From positions 2,108,001-2,172,000 of the forward strand of contig NZ_CP119754.1 in NCBI RefSeq assembly GCF_029319185.1: 64,000 nt of DNA, given 5' to 3'. The notes below the pieces were generated by a model. That model was not told the DNA's origin, did no database searches, and saw only the letters and a program-made list of their open reading frames with translations. Of the stretch, positions 28,677-38,242 are shown in pieces. This DNA is from Superficieibacter sp. HKU1 (GTDB lineage Bacteria; Pseudomonadota; Gammaproteobacteria; Enterobacterales; Enterobacteriaceae). The translations under genes were made by a program, and so were the position numbers. Position 1 is the first letter of the stretch. Every line of letters begins with the position of its first letter.

Positions 28677-30782
28677 ATGCCATTACCATCAGATTATTAT
28701 CAGCGCGTCTACGCTGGCGTATTGGGGAAATTGATCGGCGTTTATCTGGGCCGACCCTTTGAGGGCTGGACCTGTCAGCGGATTATGCGGGAGCTGGGGC
28801 CGATAAATTATTATGTCCATGACCAGTTTAACCGCCCGCTGGTGGTGACTGACGACGACGTGGCCGGAACGTTTACCTTTATTCGCGCCCTGGAAGACTA
28901 CGCTTTACCGCCAGACCTCACCGCAGAGCAACTGGGTCAGTGCTGGCTGAACTACATCATTGATAAACGCACTATTCTCTGGTGGGGCGGCCATGGTAAT
29001 TCCACCGAGCATACCGCCTGGCTGAACCTCAAAAAGGGGATCGTTGCGCCGCTAAGTGGCGCGATCGCCACCAACGGTAAAACCATCGCTGAGCAAATCG
29101 GCGCACAAATTTTTATCGACGGCTGGGCGCTGGTCGCGCCAGGCCAACCGTTGCTGGCCGCCTCGCTGGCGCAAAAGGCCGCCAGCGTCAGCCACGACGG
29201 GGAGTCTGTGTATGCCGCGATGCTATGGGCAGCCATGGAGGCGCAGGCGTTTATTTGTCAGGATATTGAAACGCTTATCGCCACCGGACTGTCGGTTATT
29301 CCTGCGGAGTGTGAGATTGCCCGGGTTATTGCCGACGTGTGCCGCTGGCGCAAAGCGGACAACGACTGGCTCTGTACTCGCCAGCGCATTGAAGAGCAGT
29401 ACGGCTATCAAAAATACCCCAGCAACTGCCATGTGATCCCTAATCACGCCATTATGATTATGGCGATCCTCTACGCGCCGGATGATTTTCAGCAGGCGCA
29501 AATGATTATCAACACGTCCGGCTGGGACACGGATTGCAACGCGGGTAACGTCGGCTGTCTGTCGGGCATTATGCTGGGGTTGCAGGGCATCGATGCCGGG
29601 CCGGACTGGCGCGGACCGCTGGCGGACCGGATGCTAATCTCCTCCGCCGACGGCGGGTTCTCCATCAATAACGCCGTGCGGGTGACGGATTATCTTGTCG
29701 CGCTTGGTCATAAAATTGCCGGGCAGGAGCCGCCCGCTGCGCCAAAACAGGGAGCACAGTATCATTTCTCGCTTCCCGGCAGCGTGCAGGGTTTCCGCTT
29801 GCTGGCAGAAGAGAGCAATACCTCCGTTGACATCAGTAACGAGCAACGGGGTGGAACGCACTACTTAAGCCTGCGCTACGCGAATCTTACGGAACGGCCA
29901 CGCTGCGTGACGACGCCAACGTTCGCACCGCCGGAAATCGTTGAAATGCACTCTTACGAACTGATGGCTACGCCGCTTATTTATGCGGGACAGCATTTGC
30001 AGGCCCACGTATTGATGCCGGAAGAGATAACCGGGCCTGTTTCCGTGCGCCTGTGCTACCGGGTTTATGACGAGAACAGTCAGCTACGGATCTGCTACGG
30101 TGAAGCGCAGACGTTACAACCCGGCAGTGACGTTACGCTAAGTATGATTATTCCTGATAATCACGGTCAGCCGATCGGTGACGTGGGGGTTTCCCTTGCC
30201 GCCGTTGACGGGAGCGTAAACGGTCGGGTTCTGGTTGACTTCCTGCGCTGGGACGGTGCACCCACACTAACGCTGACAAAACCCGGGGGCGAGAGTGATT
30301 TCTGGTGGCGGTCGTGGGTGAACGGTGTGGATCTGATCTCCCGTCATTATCCGTCCCGTTTCCGCATTTCAAAAGAGTATGGTGAAGGCATCGTCAGCCA
30401 TGGAACCCGGCAGTGGGATGATTACCGGGTACAAAGTCAGATCACGCTGCACCTTGGCGATTATGGCGGGCTGGCGTTCCGCATTCAGGGGATGCGGCGC
30501 TATTATGCGCTGCGGGTAACGCGGGAAGAAAAAATCCAGCTTATTCGCGTCCGTGACGACAGCGTGACGGTACTGGCTGAGCAGGGGTTGAAAGACGTCT
30601 ATGAACGCGAGATCGCCTTCGACGTGGTCATTGAGGGATCTACCATTACCGCCACGGTGGACGGTATAACCCTGCATGCCGAGGATGCCTCGACGCAACG
30701 CCTTGCCGACGGTGCCGTGGGTCTGCTGATCTGTGCCGGCGCGCTGTCTACCGCCGCAATAAAAATTGCTCCGGTGGCGTGA
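28677..30782 (+). CDS. ADP-ribosylglycohydrolase-family protein with C-terminal beta-sandwich region
   Basis: 701 residues, in the place where E. coli has the unrelated small gene ycjD. The N-terminal half (about 1-345) looks like the DraG/ADP-ribosyl-glycohydrolase fold. It opens YYQRVYAGVLGKLIGVYLGRP; a Thr-Asp-Asp-Asp metal cluster lies at 58-61, and a second at Asp284 and Asp286 in SGWDTDCNAGNVG. The C-terminal third (about 530-700) reads like a concanavalin-type sandwich (WDDYRVQSQI, GGLAFRIQG, YYALRV, GAVGLLI). No signal peptide is seen, so it is cytoplasmic. The substrate is unknown: it could remove ADP-ribose or hydrolyse another N- or O-glycoside. It stands alone between divergent fabI and a BIME. 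Confidence 0.82.
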   Translation: MPLPSDYYQRVYAGVLGKLIGVYLGRPFEGWTCQRIMRELGPINYYVHDQFNRPLVVTDDDVAGTFTFIRALEDYALPPDLTAEQLGQCWLNYIIDKRTILWWGGHGNSTEHTAWLNLKKGIVAPLSGAIATNGKTIAEQIGAQIFIDGWALVAPGQPLLAASLAQKAASVSHDGESVYAAMLWAAMEAQAFICQDIETLIATGLSVIPAECEIARVIADVCRWRKADNDWLCTRQRIEEQYGYQKYPSNCHVIPNHAIMIMAILYAPDDFQQAQMIINTSGWDTDCNAGNVGCLSGIMLGLQGIDAGPDWRGPLADRMLISSADGGFSINNAVRVTDYLVALGHKIAGQEPPAAPKQGAQYHFSLPGSVQGFRLLAEESNTSVDISNEQRGGTHYLSLRYANLTERPRCVTTPTFAPPEIVEMHSYELMATPLIYAGQHLQAHVLMPEEITGPVSVRLCYRVYDENSQLRICYGEAQTLQPGSDVTLSMIIPDNHGQPIGDVGVSLAAVDGSVNGRVLVDFLRWDGAPTLTLTKPGGESDFWWRSWVNGVDLISRHYPSRFRISKEYGEGIVSHGTRQWDDYRVQSQITLHLGDYGGLAFRIQGMRRYYALRVTREEKIQLIRVRDDSVTVLAEQGLKDVYEREIAFDVVIEGSTITATVDGITLHAEDASTQRLADGAVGLLICAGALSTAAIKIAPVA

Positions 30783-30823
30783 GCGAACGCCAGAAAGTGC
30801 TGAGCTTATCGCCTCACGTTAAT

Positions 30824-30919
30824 CTGCCCGGTGGCGCTGCGCTTACCGGGCCTACGATGTGCTGTGTAGCCAGAGCCGATTTTATTGTAGGCCGGGCAAG
30901 GCGAAGCCGCCTCCCGGCA
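30824..30919. repeat. BIME: two opposed REP units after the ADP-ribosylglycohydrolase-like gene
   Basis: The REP unit at 30824-30856 is nearly identical over about 33 bases to the one after acnA. An inverted partner lies at 30887-30919. It separates this gene from convergent sapF. Confidence 0.9.
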
Positions 30920-30975
30920 TCACGCGCGCTTTAGCCAGGGCCGTTCTTAACGCCCCCTCTGGCCACGCGTCACCA

Positions 30976-31782
30976 TTACTTATCTTTGCGCCAGGCATCG
31001 GCGGTCAACGCTTCACCAAAATGGCCGGCGATGAGCCGTTTGGTTAAATCATGCAGCGGAGCGGCGAGAACATCGGCGGTGCTGCCGCGCTCCACCACTT
31101 CCCCCTGATGCATCACCAGCACCTGATCGCTGATATGCTTCATCATCCCCAGATGCTGGGTAACGTAGATATAAGCAATCCCCTGTTTTTCCTGCAATTC
31201 CAGCATCAGATTAATCAACTGCGAGCGCATTGACATATCCAGCGAGGCCAGCGCTTCATCGGCGATGATCACCTGTGGGCGCAGGATCAGCGCCCGCGCC
31301 AGTCCCAGACGCTGTTTTTGCCCCGGTGCCAGCATATGCGGGTAGTAGCTAACGTGATCGGGAAGCAAACCCACCATGCGCATAGTTTCGATGATGCGCT
31401 TGCGCCGTTCTTCCGGTTGCAAATCGGTGTTCAGGCGCAGCGGAAAATCAAGAATCTGCGAGATACGCTGGCGCGGGTTGAGCGAGGTCGACGGATCCTG
31501 AAAAATCATGCGAATACGCTGGCTGCGAAAAGAGTAATCGCCATAGTGCAGCGGATAATCATCAATTAGCAGTTCGCCGGTGGTCGGCTCCACCATCCCC
31601 GCCAGCATTTTCGCCAGCGTCGATTTACCGGAACCGTTTTCGCCAATGATCGCCAGCGTCTGCTTCTCACGCAGGGTGAAACTGAGCGGTTTTACTGCCT
31701 CTACCGTCTGACGGTGAAACCAGCCGGTGCGGTAGCGGAAGGTTTTGCTCAGGTTGCGAACTTCCAGCAGGGTTTCAACCAT
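30976..31782 (-). CDS. sapF: SapF, ABC transporter ATP-binding protein
   Basis: 268 residues. The Walker A is GENGSGKSTLAK near residue 47, the ABC signature region reads APGQKQRLGLARAL, and the Walker B is VIIADEALASLD. The usual LSGGQ is replaced by LAPGQ, as in E. coli SapF. It is the last gene of sapABCDF, one base after sapD. The system confers resistance to antimicrobial peptides in Salmonella, and SapBCDF has been described as a putrescine exporter in E. coli. Confidence 0.96.
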   Translation of the reverse strand: MVETLLEVRNLSKTFRYRTGWFHRQTVEAVKPLSFTLREKQTLAIIGENGSGKSTLAKMLAGMVEPTTGELLIDDYPLHYGDYSFRSQRIRMIFQDPSTSLNPRQRISQILDFPLRLNTDLQPEERRKRIIETMRMVGLLPDHVSYYPHMLAPGQKQRLGLARALILRPQVIIADEALASLDMSMRSQLINLMLELQEKQGIAYIYVTQHLGMMKHISDQVLVMHQGEVVERGSTADVLAAPLHDLTKRLIAGHFGEALTADAWRKDK

Positions 31783-31783
31783 C

Positions 31784-32776
31784 TTACTCTTTCTCCATAT
31801 TCAGCGGGAAATGACAGGCATACAGATGGTTTTTAGCCCCTGTCAGACGAGGCGTTTCAATACACTTACGCTGTGCATACGGGCAGCGAGGCCCCAGACG
31901 ACAGCCGATAGGCAAATGCTCCAGCAGTGGGATCGCACCGGGCATGGTATTCAGGCGGCTTTTATGCGGCATCGCGCTACCAAAATCCGGGATCGCGCGG
32001 ATCAGCGCCTGGGTATAGGGATGATGCGGCGTGGCGATCAGCTCCTCGCTGGGCGCGGTCTCTACCGTCTGCCCGCAGTACATTACGTTAATCCTGTCAG
32101 CCCATTTGCTCAGCATTTGCAGGTCGTGGCTGATTAACAAAATGGTGGTGTTATTATTTTGATTCAACCGGCTCAACAGGCGGAAAATTTGCGCCTGAGT
32201 GGTAGGCTCCATCGCATTGGTGGGCTCATCGGCAATCAGCAGCCGCGGCTGATTCGCCAGCGCAATGGCAATCATTACCTTCTGGCATTCGCCGTCGGTC
32301 AGCTGATACGGAAAACTGCGCAGCACGTCTTTATGATCTTTAATCCCCACCCGATGAAGCAGTTCAATGGCGCGTTGCTTGCGCCAGCCAAAACGCCACC
32401 ACCAGCGGCCTTTGAAGGTCCAGCGGGGAATATTCTGCATGAGCTGAGTGCCAATGCGCTCGGACGGATCGAGACAGGACTGCGGCTCCTGAAAAATCAT
32501 CGACACGTTATGGCCCACCAGCTTGCGCCGTTCGCGCACGGAAAGCCGTAGCAGGTCGATATCATCAAAACGCATACGGTCGGCGGTGATCCGCCAGTTA
32601 TCTTTGGCGACGCCGCAAATGGCTTTGGCAATCAGACTTTTGCCGGAGCCGGATTCGCCTACCAGCCCGCGGATTTCCCCCTCGGCAAGGGTCATGCTGA
32701 CGCGATCGACCGCCTTAACCCAGCCCTCGCTGGTTTTGAACTCAATGGTCAGATTGCGGATATCTAATAGCGGCAT
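31784..32776 (-). CDS. sapD: SapD, ABC transporter ATP-binding protein
   Basis: 330 residues of the oligopeptide (DppD/OppD) type. The Walker A is GESGSGKSLIAK, the signature is LTDGECQKVMIAIAL (degenerate LSGGQ), and the Walker B is LLIADEPTNAME. The C-terminal extension with CRLGPRCPYAQRKC resembles the OppD/F tail, where clustered cysteines are common. E. coli SapD also supports TrkH/TrkG potassium uptake. It overlaps the sapC stop by one base. Confidence 0.96.
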   Translation of the reverse strand: MPLLDIRNLTIEFKTSEGWVKAVDRVSMTLAEGEIRGLVGESGSGKSLIAKAICGVAKDNWRITADRMRFDDIDLLRLSVRERRKLVGHNVSMIFQEPQSCLDPSERIGTQLMQNIPRWTFKGRWWWRFGWRKQRAIELLHRVGIKDHKDVLRSFPYQLTDGECQKVMIAIALANQPRLLIADEPTNAMEPTTQAQIFRLLSRLNQNNNTTILLISHDLQMLSKWADRINVMYCGQTVETAPSEELIATPHHPYTQALIRAIPDFGSAMPHKSRLNTMPGAIPLLEHLPIGCRLGPRCPYAQRKCIETPRLTGAKNHLYACHFPLNMEKE

Positions 32777-33666
32777 TATTCCACCCCCGCGTTGATCGCC
32801 CGGCGCAGGCCGTCACCCAGCAGGTTGATCAGCAGCACGCTGACCATAATCGCTGCCCCCGGCAGCATCACCGTCCACGGCGCCACGTAAATCAACTCCA
32901 GCGCGTCGCCCAGCATGGCGCCCCATTCCGGAGAGGGAAGCTGCGCGCCGAGGTCGAGAAAGCCCAGCGCGGCAATATCCAGAATCGCCATTGACAGGGC
33001 GCGGGTGATCTCGGTGACCATCCCGGCGGTGATGTTAGGCAGTACCGCAAACCACAAAATATTCAGCGTCGTCGCCCCGTCCAGACGGGCGGCCACGACG
33101 TACTCTTTTTCCAGCTCATCGTGCACCATGCTGTAGACCGAACGCACCATCCGCGGCAGCAGGGCCAGCCAGACGGCAAACATTGCATGGGACAAATGCG
33201 GGCCAGCGAACGCCACCACGATAATGGCCAGCAGCAGTGACGGAATAGACAGCAGCGTATCCAGGATATGATTTAACGTTGCAGAACGCAGGCCGTGGGT
33301 GGAACCGGCGACCACGCCGAGCACCAGCCCGCACAGCGTCGCCGCCAGCGTCACCAGAAACGCGCCGCCGACGGTGGGCGTTGCGCCGCTGAGCAGACGG
33401 CTCAGTACATCGCGCCCCAGGTCATCGGTGCCGAGAAAGAATGACACTTCACCATAGCGCGACCAGGACGGCGGCAGCAGTTGATAGCCTAAAAACTGCT
33501 GATTAATCCCGTAGGGCGCGAACCAGCCACCGAATAAACACAGCAACAGCAGCGCGCCGCAGCCGTAAAGACCGATCATGGCGGTGGTGTCGCCGTAGAA
33601 TTTGCGCCACGCGTTGCGCAGCGTGCCCGGCGAGCGTTTTTCGCTGTAGACGCTATCGTAAGGCAT
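32776..33666 (-). CDS. sapC: SapC, ABC transporter permease
   Basis: 296 residues with about six membrane helices; an N-terminal cytoplasmic segment (MPYDSVYSEKRSPGTLRNAW) precedes the first. The permease EAA-type loop reads VVAARLDGATTLNILWFAVLPN. It is the DppC-like subunit pairing with SapB. Its start lies inside the end of sapB (14-base overlap). Confidence 0.95.
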   Translation of the reverse strand: MPYDSVYSEKRSPGTLRNAWRKFYGDTTAMIGLYGCGALLLLCLFGGWFAPYGINQQFLGYQLLPPSWSRYGEVSFFLGTDDLGRDVLSRLLSGATPTVGGAFLVTLAATLCGLVLGVVAGSTHGLRSATLNHILDTLLSIPSLLLAIIVVAFAGPHLSHAMFAVWLALLPRMVRSVYSMVHDELEKEYVVAARLDGATTLNILWFAVLPNITAGMVTEITRALSMAILDIAALGFLDLGAQLPSPEWGAMLGDALELIYVAPWTVMLPGAAIMVSVLLINLLGDGLRRAINAGVE

Positions 33667-34618
33667 ACCATTCCTTATGTTTCAGAGGGTTAGCCATAGC
33701 ACCCAAAATATCAGAAATCATGTTAACAATAATGACCAGGGCGCCAATCACCATCACGCCCGCCGAGATCGCCGCATAATCCTGCTGGCGAATAGCATTA
33801 ATCAGCCAGCGGCCCAGTCCCGGCCAGCTAAACACCACTTCTGTTATCATCGCCAGCGTCAGCATGGTGGAGAATTGCAGCCCGAGGCGGGGGATCACCG
33901 GCGGCAGCGCGTTGTGTAGTACATGACGCCAGAGGATCGTTCGCCGCGATACCCCACGCGTGGCCGCCGCTTTAATGTAATTTTGATCAAAAACCTCAAT
34001 GGTGCTGATGCGCATCAAGCGAATGACTTCGGTGGTAGGCGCGACCGCCAGCGTCAGCACCGGCAACACCATATGCCTGAGCGCGCTGATCACCATTTCA
34101 TGCCGCCACGGTGAATCGGAAAGCCAGGCGTCAATAATGGCGAAACCGGTAACGTTTTTAACTTCATACAGCAGGTCAAAGCGCCCCGAGACCGGCAGCC
34201 AGCCGAGGGTCAGCGAAAAAAACAGCGTAAGCAGCAGCGCCAGCCAGAATACCGGAATGGAAAAACCAAGCAGCGCCAGCGCGCTGATGACGTTGTCCTG
34301 CCATTTATTGCGGGTGATCCCGGCCAGCATGCCCACCGGAATGCCGATCAGCAGGGCAAAGGTGAAGGCGAGGATACAAAGCTCCATGGTGGCCGGAAAC
34401 ACCTCTTTTAACTGCTCGGAGATTAACTGGCCGTTGATACTGGAGACGCCGAAATCCCAGTGCAAAATACCGTTAAACCAGAACACCCAGGCGTTCCACA
34501 GCGATGCGCCCTGCAGCGGTGCGTGAGGGGTAAAGTAGCTCAGACTAAAACCGATAAACGTCAACAAAAACAGCGTAACCAGTAACAGCAGCAGGCGGCG
34601 CAATGTAAAAATAATCAT
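33653..34618 (-). CDS. sapB: SapB, ABC transporter permease
   Basis: 321 residues of DppB type: an N-terminal helix (FTLRRLLLLLVTLFLLTFIG), a periplasmic loop, then five further helices. The ATPase-coupling loop is YIKAAATRGVSRRTILWRHV. It overlaps sapA by four bases (ATGA) and sapC by 14, consistent with one polycistronic message. Confidence 0.95.
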   Translation of the reverse strand: MIIFTLRRLLLLLVTLFLLTFIGFSLSYFTPHAPLQGASLWNAWVFWFNGILHWDFGVSSINGQLISEQLKEVFPATMELCILAFTFALLIGIPVGMLAGITRNKWQDNVISALALLGFSIPVFWLALLLTLFFSLTLGWLPVSGRFDLLYEVKNVTGFAIIDAWLSDSPWRHEMVISALRHMVLPVLTLAVAPTTEVIRLMRISTIEVFDQNYIKAAATRGVSRRTILWRHVLHNALPPVIPRLGLQFSTMLTLAMITEVVFSWPGLGRWLINAIRQQDYAAISAGVMVIGALVIIVNMISDILGAMANPLKHKEWYALR

Positions 34619-36261
34619 GGTTTTTGCACCTCTTCTTTTTCGCGCGAGACGCCCGCAAAAGAGGCGTTACCGAACGGACTGAGCACTAATCCTTTCATGT
34701 CATAGCGATACGCCTGCAGGCGTAGCGATGAGGCCAGCGGCAGCACCGGGAGTTCGCTGGCGAGGATACGCTGCGCTTCATCGTAGGCATCAATGCGTGA
34801 CGCCAGCTGCTGCGACGACAGCGCTTTTAGCAGCACGTTGTCAAACTGGCGATTGCACCAGTGGGCATAGTTGGTTTGCGAGCTGATGGCGGCGCAGCTC
34901 AGCAGCGGGCGGAAAAAACTGTCCGGATCGTTACTGTCAGTCGCCCAGCCCGCCAGTGTCAGGTCGTGATTCATGTCCATCAGCCGCGCCTCCTGGAAAC
35001 GCCCCTCGACCGGCATAATAGTGACCTTTACGCCGATGTGCGCCATGTCTGCCTGAATGAGTTCTGCCATTTTCAGCGGGCTGGGGTTCCAGGCCTGCGA
35101 CGAGGTGGGAACCCAAAGCTGAAGCGACAGTTTTTCTATTCCCAGCGCTTTAAGCTGCGCGCGGGCTTTGCCCGGATCGTATTCGGTAATTTTCGCTTCG
35201 TTGTCATAAGCCCACGAGGCGCGCGGCAGAATCGAGGCCGCGGTTTCCGCCGTACCGTAATAAATCGACTGCATTAATCGTTCATTATTAATGGCCAGCG
35301 CCAGCGCATGACGCACCGCCGGATTATTCAGCGGTGCTTTATTGGTATTAAAGGCCAGGTAGGCAATGTTCATTCCCGGGCGCAGCGTCAGCCGCAGGCG
35401 CGGATCGTCGCGCAAAATGGACAGTTGGCTGGCGGCAGGCCAGGCCAGCACATCACATTCACCGGTTAACAGGCGCGAGAGGCGGCCCGTACCGCCGGAA
35501 CCCAGATCCACCACCACCTGCGGCATTAGCGGCTGGCCGCGCCAGAAATGGGGATGGCGCTGCAGGCGGATATATTGACCAGAGCGGTATTCGCTAAGCT
35601 GATAAGGCCCGGTGCCAACCGGCTGGCGATCCAGCTGTTCCTGACGATCGGTTTTGGTTAACGCGGCGGCATATTCTGCCGACATGATGGAGGCGTAATG
35701 GGTTGCCAGATGCCAGAGAAATGAGGCGTCCGGCCGGGTCAGGCGAAACTCAACGGTGCGATTATCCAGCTTGCGCACGCTCTGCACCGTATCGGCAAAC
35801 TGCAGGCTGTCGAAGTAGGGGAAGCCACTACCGTTAACGTTGTGCCACGGATGATGGCGGTTAAAGATGCGCTGGAAGGTAAATACCACATCGTCGGCAT
35901 TCAACGTGCGGCCAGGTTTAAACCACGCGGTATGTTGAAAAGCGACGCCGCTGCGCAGATAAAAGCGGTAGGTTGCGCCGTTATCGAGGACTTCCCAGCG
36001 TTCAGCCAGTTCAGGCACCAGGCGATAGGTATAGGGATCGACCTCCAGCAGGCGATCGTAAAGCTGGTCGGCCAGCGTATCCACAATCAGACCGCTTCCC
36101 GCTTTTTGCGGGTTAAAGGTGCTCACCTGTCCGTTAACGCAATAGACAAAGCCGCTATCACGGATATCGGAAACAGGCGAAGCCGGTGGCACAGGCGCGG
36201 CATGAGCCAGGCCGTAAAACAGGCCGGCTGCGGCGACCAAAGATGACAAAACCAGGCGCAT
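34615..36261 (-). CDS. sapA: SapA, periplasmic solute-binding protein
   Basis: 548 residues with a signal peptide (MRLVLSSLVAAAGLFYGLAHA, cleavage near residue 21). It belongs to the family-5 solute-binding proteins (DppA/OppA group), with the LAERWEVLDNGATYRFYLR and GTGPYQLSEYRSG blocks. In pathogens SapA binds cationic antimicrobial peptides, and in Haemophilus also haem. It is first in sapABCDF and lies 112 bases downstream of pspF on the same strand, so read-through is possible. Confidence 0.95.
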   Translation of the reverse strand: MRLVLSSLVAAAGLFYGLAHAAPVPPASPVSDIRDSGFVYCVNGQVSTFNPQKAGSGLIVDTLADQLYDRLLEVDPYTYRLVPELAERWEVLDNGATYRFYLRSGVAFQHTAWFKPGRTLNADDVVFTFQRIFNRHHPWHNVNGSGFPYFDSLQFADTVQSVRKLDNRTVEFRLTRPDASFLWHLATHYASIMSAEYAAALTKTDRQEQLDRQPVGTGPYQLSEYRSGQYIRLQRHPHFWRGQPLMPQVVVDLGSGGTGRLSRLLTGECDVLAWPAASQLSILRDDPRLRLTLRPGMNIAYLAFNTNKAPLNNPAVRHALALAINNERLMQSIYYGTAETAASILPRASWAYDNEAKITEYDPGKARAQLKALGIEKLSLQLWVPTSSQAWNPSPLKMAELIQADMAHIGVKVTIMPVEGRFQEARLMDMNHDLTLAGWATDSNDPDSFFRPLLSCAAISSQTNYAHWCNRQFDNVLLKALSSQQLASRIDAYDEAQRILASELPVLPLASSLRLQAYRYDMKGLVLSPFGNASFAGVSREKEEVQKP

Positions 36262-36373
36262 AATTTTCAGGGTTTTCAGATTCGATCTGCAAAGTGTATC
36301 GCACTTATGTCTGCTGCGTAAAAATGTCTGCGGACAAACGCTGTAAATCTCGCCAGTTTTGCCATTCCGGGGG

Positions 36374-37348
36374 CTAAATTTGATGTTTTTTGAGCAATGC
36401 CCGCAGCTGATGATAGGTCAGCCCCAGCAGTTCAGCCGCGCGTTTTTGATTAAACCGGCCCTGTTGCAGGCTTTTTTCCAGTAGCGCCCGCTCTTGTTGC
36501 TGTTGATACTGACGCAAATCAAGCGGCAGGTCGGGAAGGGCATCTGGCTGGCGTTGCGAAGGCGATGGCGGCAGGGTGCGGGCAAAGGGATCGATAATAA
36601 TCTCATCTAATGGCTCGTCGCTGGTGCCGTGACGGTACACAGAGCGCTCCACGACGTTTTTCAGCTCACGAATATTGCCCGGCCAGCGATAGCCCTGTAA
36701 CGTCTGACTAGCGCGTTCGGTAAAGCCCGGAAACAGCGGCAGACCGATTTCGCGGCACATCTGGATCGCGAAATGATCGGCCATCAGCATGATATCGCTA
36801 TGCCGCTCGCGCAGCGGTGGAAGCTGTACCACGTCAAAAGCCAGCCGGTCGAGCAGGTCAGCGCGAAACGTACCTTCCTCAACCATGGCGGGCAAATCCG
36901 CATTCGTTGCGCAAACCAGCCGCACATTCACCTGCAAGGGTTGACTGCCGCCCACGCGCTCCAGCTCACCATACTCGATGACGCGCAGCAGCTTCTCCTG
37001 CACCAGCATTGGCGCGGTTGCCAGCTCATCAAGAAACAGGGTGCCGCCGTCGGCGCGTTCAAAACGCCCCGGATGACGTTTTTGCGCCCCGGTAAACGCG
37101 CCGGCTTCATGACCAAAAAGCTCAGAGTCGAGAAGGTTTTCATTCAGCGCCGCGCAATTGAGCGAGACAAAAGATCCCTGCCAGCGGGGGGAAAGAAAGT
37201 GCAGGCGACTGGCGATCAGCTCTTTCCCCGTACCGCGTTCACCGATAATCAGCACGGGCTTGGTCAGCGTAGCGAGCCGTGAGACTTGTTCCAGCACGTC
37301 AACGAAGCTGTTCGCTTCACCCAGCAGGTTATCTTTGTATTCAGCCAT
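36374..37348 (-). CDS. pspF: PspF, sigma-54 enhancer-binding activator of the psp operon
   Basis: 324 residues from the ATG at 37348 giving MAEYKDNLLGEANSF; an ATG 15 bases earlier was rejected by comparison with E. coli. It is a lone AAA+ domain with no receiver: Walker A GERGTGKELIAS, the sigma-54-contacting GAFTGA loop, and Walker B GGTLFLDELAT. The C-terminal Fis-type helix-turn-helix is NQKRAAELLGLTYHQLRALLKKH. PspA holds it inactive until envelope stress. It is divergent from pspA across 173 bases. Confidence 0.97.
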   Translation of the reverse strand: MAEYKDNLLGEANSFVDVLEQVSRLATLTKPVLIIGERGTGKELIASRLHFLSPRWQGSFVSLNCAALNENLLDSELFGHEAGAFTGAQKRHPGRFERADGGTLFLDELATAPMLVQEKLLRVIEYGELERVGGSQPLQVNVRLVCATNADLPAMVEEGTFRADLLDRLAFDVVQLPPLRERHSDIMLMADHFAIQMCREIGLPLFPGFTERASQTLQGYRWPGNIRELKNVVERSVYRHGTSDEPLDEIIIDPFARTLPPSPSQRQPDALPDLPLDLRQYQQQQERALLEKSLQQGRFNQKRAAELLGLTYHQLRALLKKHQI

Positions 37349-37447
37349 GATGAAATTCACCATATGTTAGTGTGATTCACCAGTAAACTGTATATGCGTA
37401 TCGGTGGTAAATCAATCAACTCCCGATAAAACAATAACATAAAAATG

Positions 37448-37463
37448 TGGCACGCTGATTGCA
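37448..37463 (+). promoter_or_regulatory. Sigma-54 promoter of pspABCD
   Basis: TGGCACG-N4-TTGCA matches the -24/-12 consensus at every key base; the invariant GG and GC are correctly spaced. It lies 58 bases before the pspA ATG. The AT-rich 80 bases upstream should contain the IHF site and PspF enhancer boxes and overlap the pspF promoter. Confidence 0.95.
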
Positions 37464-37521
37464 CATAGCTATTCAGCAGGGCACTGCTCGATATAATGAA
37501 CATTATTGTGAGGATCGAATT

Positions 37522-38190
37522 ATGGGTATTTTTTCTCGTTTCGCCGACATCGTGAACGCCAACATCAACTCGCTGCTGGAAAAAGCGGAAGATCCGCAGA
37601 AGCTGGTGCGCCTGATGATTCAGGAAATGGAAGATACGCTGGTCGAAGTTCGCTCCACCTCCGCCCGCTCTCTGGCAGAGAAAAAGCAGCTCACCCGCCG
37701 TATTGAACAGGCGACCGCCCAACAGGCAGAATGGCAGGAAAAAGCTGAACTGGCGCTGCGTAAAGATAAAGACGATCTGGCTCGCGCCGCGCTGATTGAA
37801 AAGCAAAAGCTGACCGATCTAATTGCGACGCTGGAAGATGAGAGCACGCTGGTCGATGAAACCCTGACCCGCATGAAAAAAGAGATTGGCGAGCTGGAAA
37901 ATAAACTGAGCGAGACCCGTGCGCGCCAGCAGGCATTAGCGCTGCGTCACCAGGCCGCAAGTTCTTCCCGCGATGTGCGCCGTCAGCTGGACAGCGGTAA
38001 AATTGATGAAGCCATGGCGCGTTTTGAATCTTTCGAGCGCCGTATCGATCACATGGAAGCCGAAGCGGAAAGTCATGGCTTTGGCAAACAAAGAACGCTG
38101 GATCAGCAATTTGCCGATTTGCAGGCCGACGATGAAATCAGCGAGCAGCTTGCGGCGCTGAAAGCCAGAATGAAGCAGGATAATCAATAA
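37522..38190 (+). CDS. pspA: PspA, phage shock protein A (ESCRT-III/Vipp1 family)
   Basis: 222 residues, as in E. coli. An N-terminal amphipathic helix (MGIFSRFADIVNANINSLLEKA) is followed by long coiled-coil helices through about residue 215. It coats stressed inner membrane to limit proton leakage and in calm cells binds and inhibits PspF. First gene of the operon. Confidence 0.98.
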   Translation: MGIFSRFADIVNANINSLLEKAEDPQKLVRLMIQEMEDTLVEVRSTSARSLAEKKQLTRRIEQATAQQAEWQEKAELALRKDKDDLARAALIEKQKLTDLIATLEDESTLVDETLTRMKKEIGELENKLSETRARQQALALRHQAASSSRDVRRQLDSGKIDEAMARFESFERRIDHMEAEAESHGFGKQRTLDQQFADLQADDEISEQLAALKARMKQDNQ

Positions 38191-38242
38191 TTATTTGGCG
38201 GTGCCCGAACGCACCGCCGCTCAATATCTGTAAGGAGTACAC

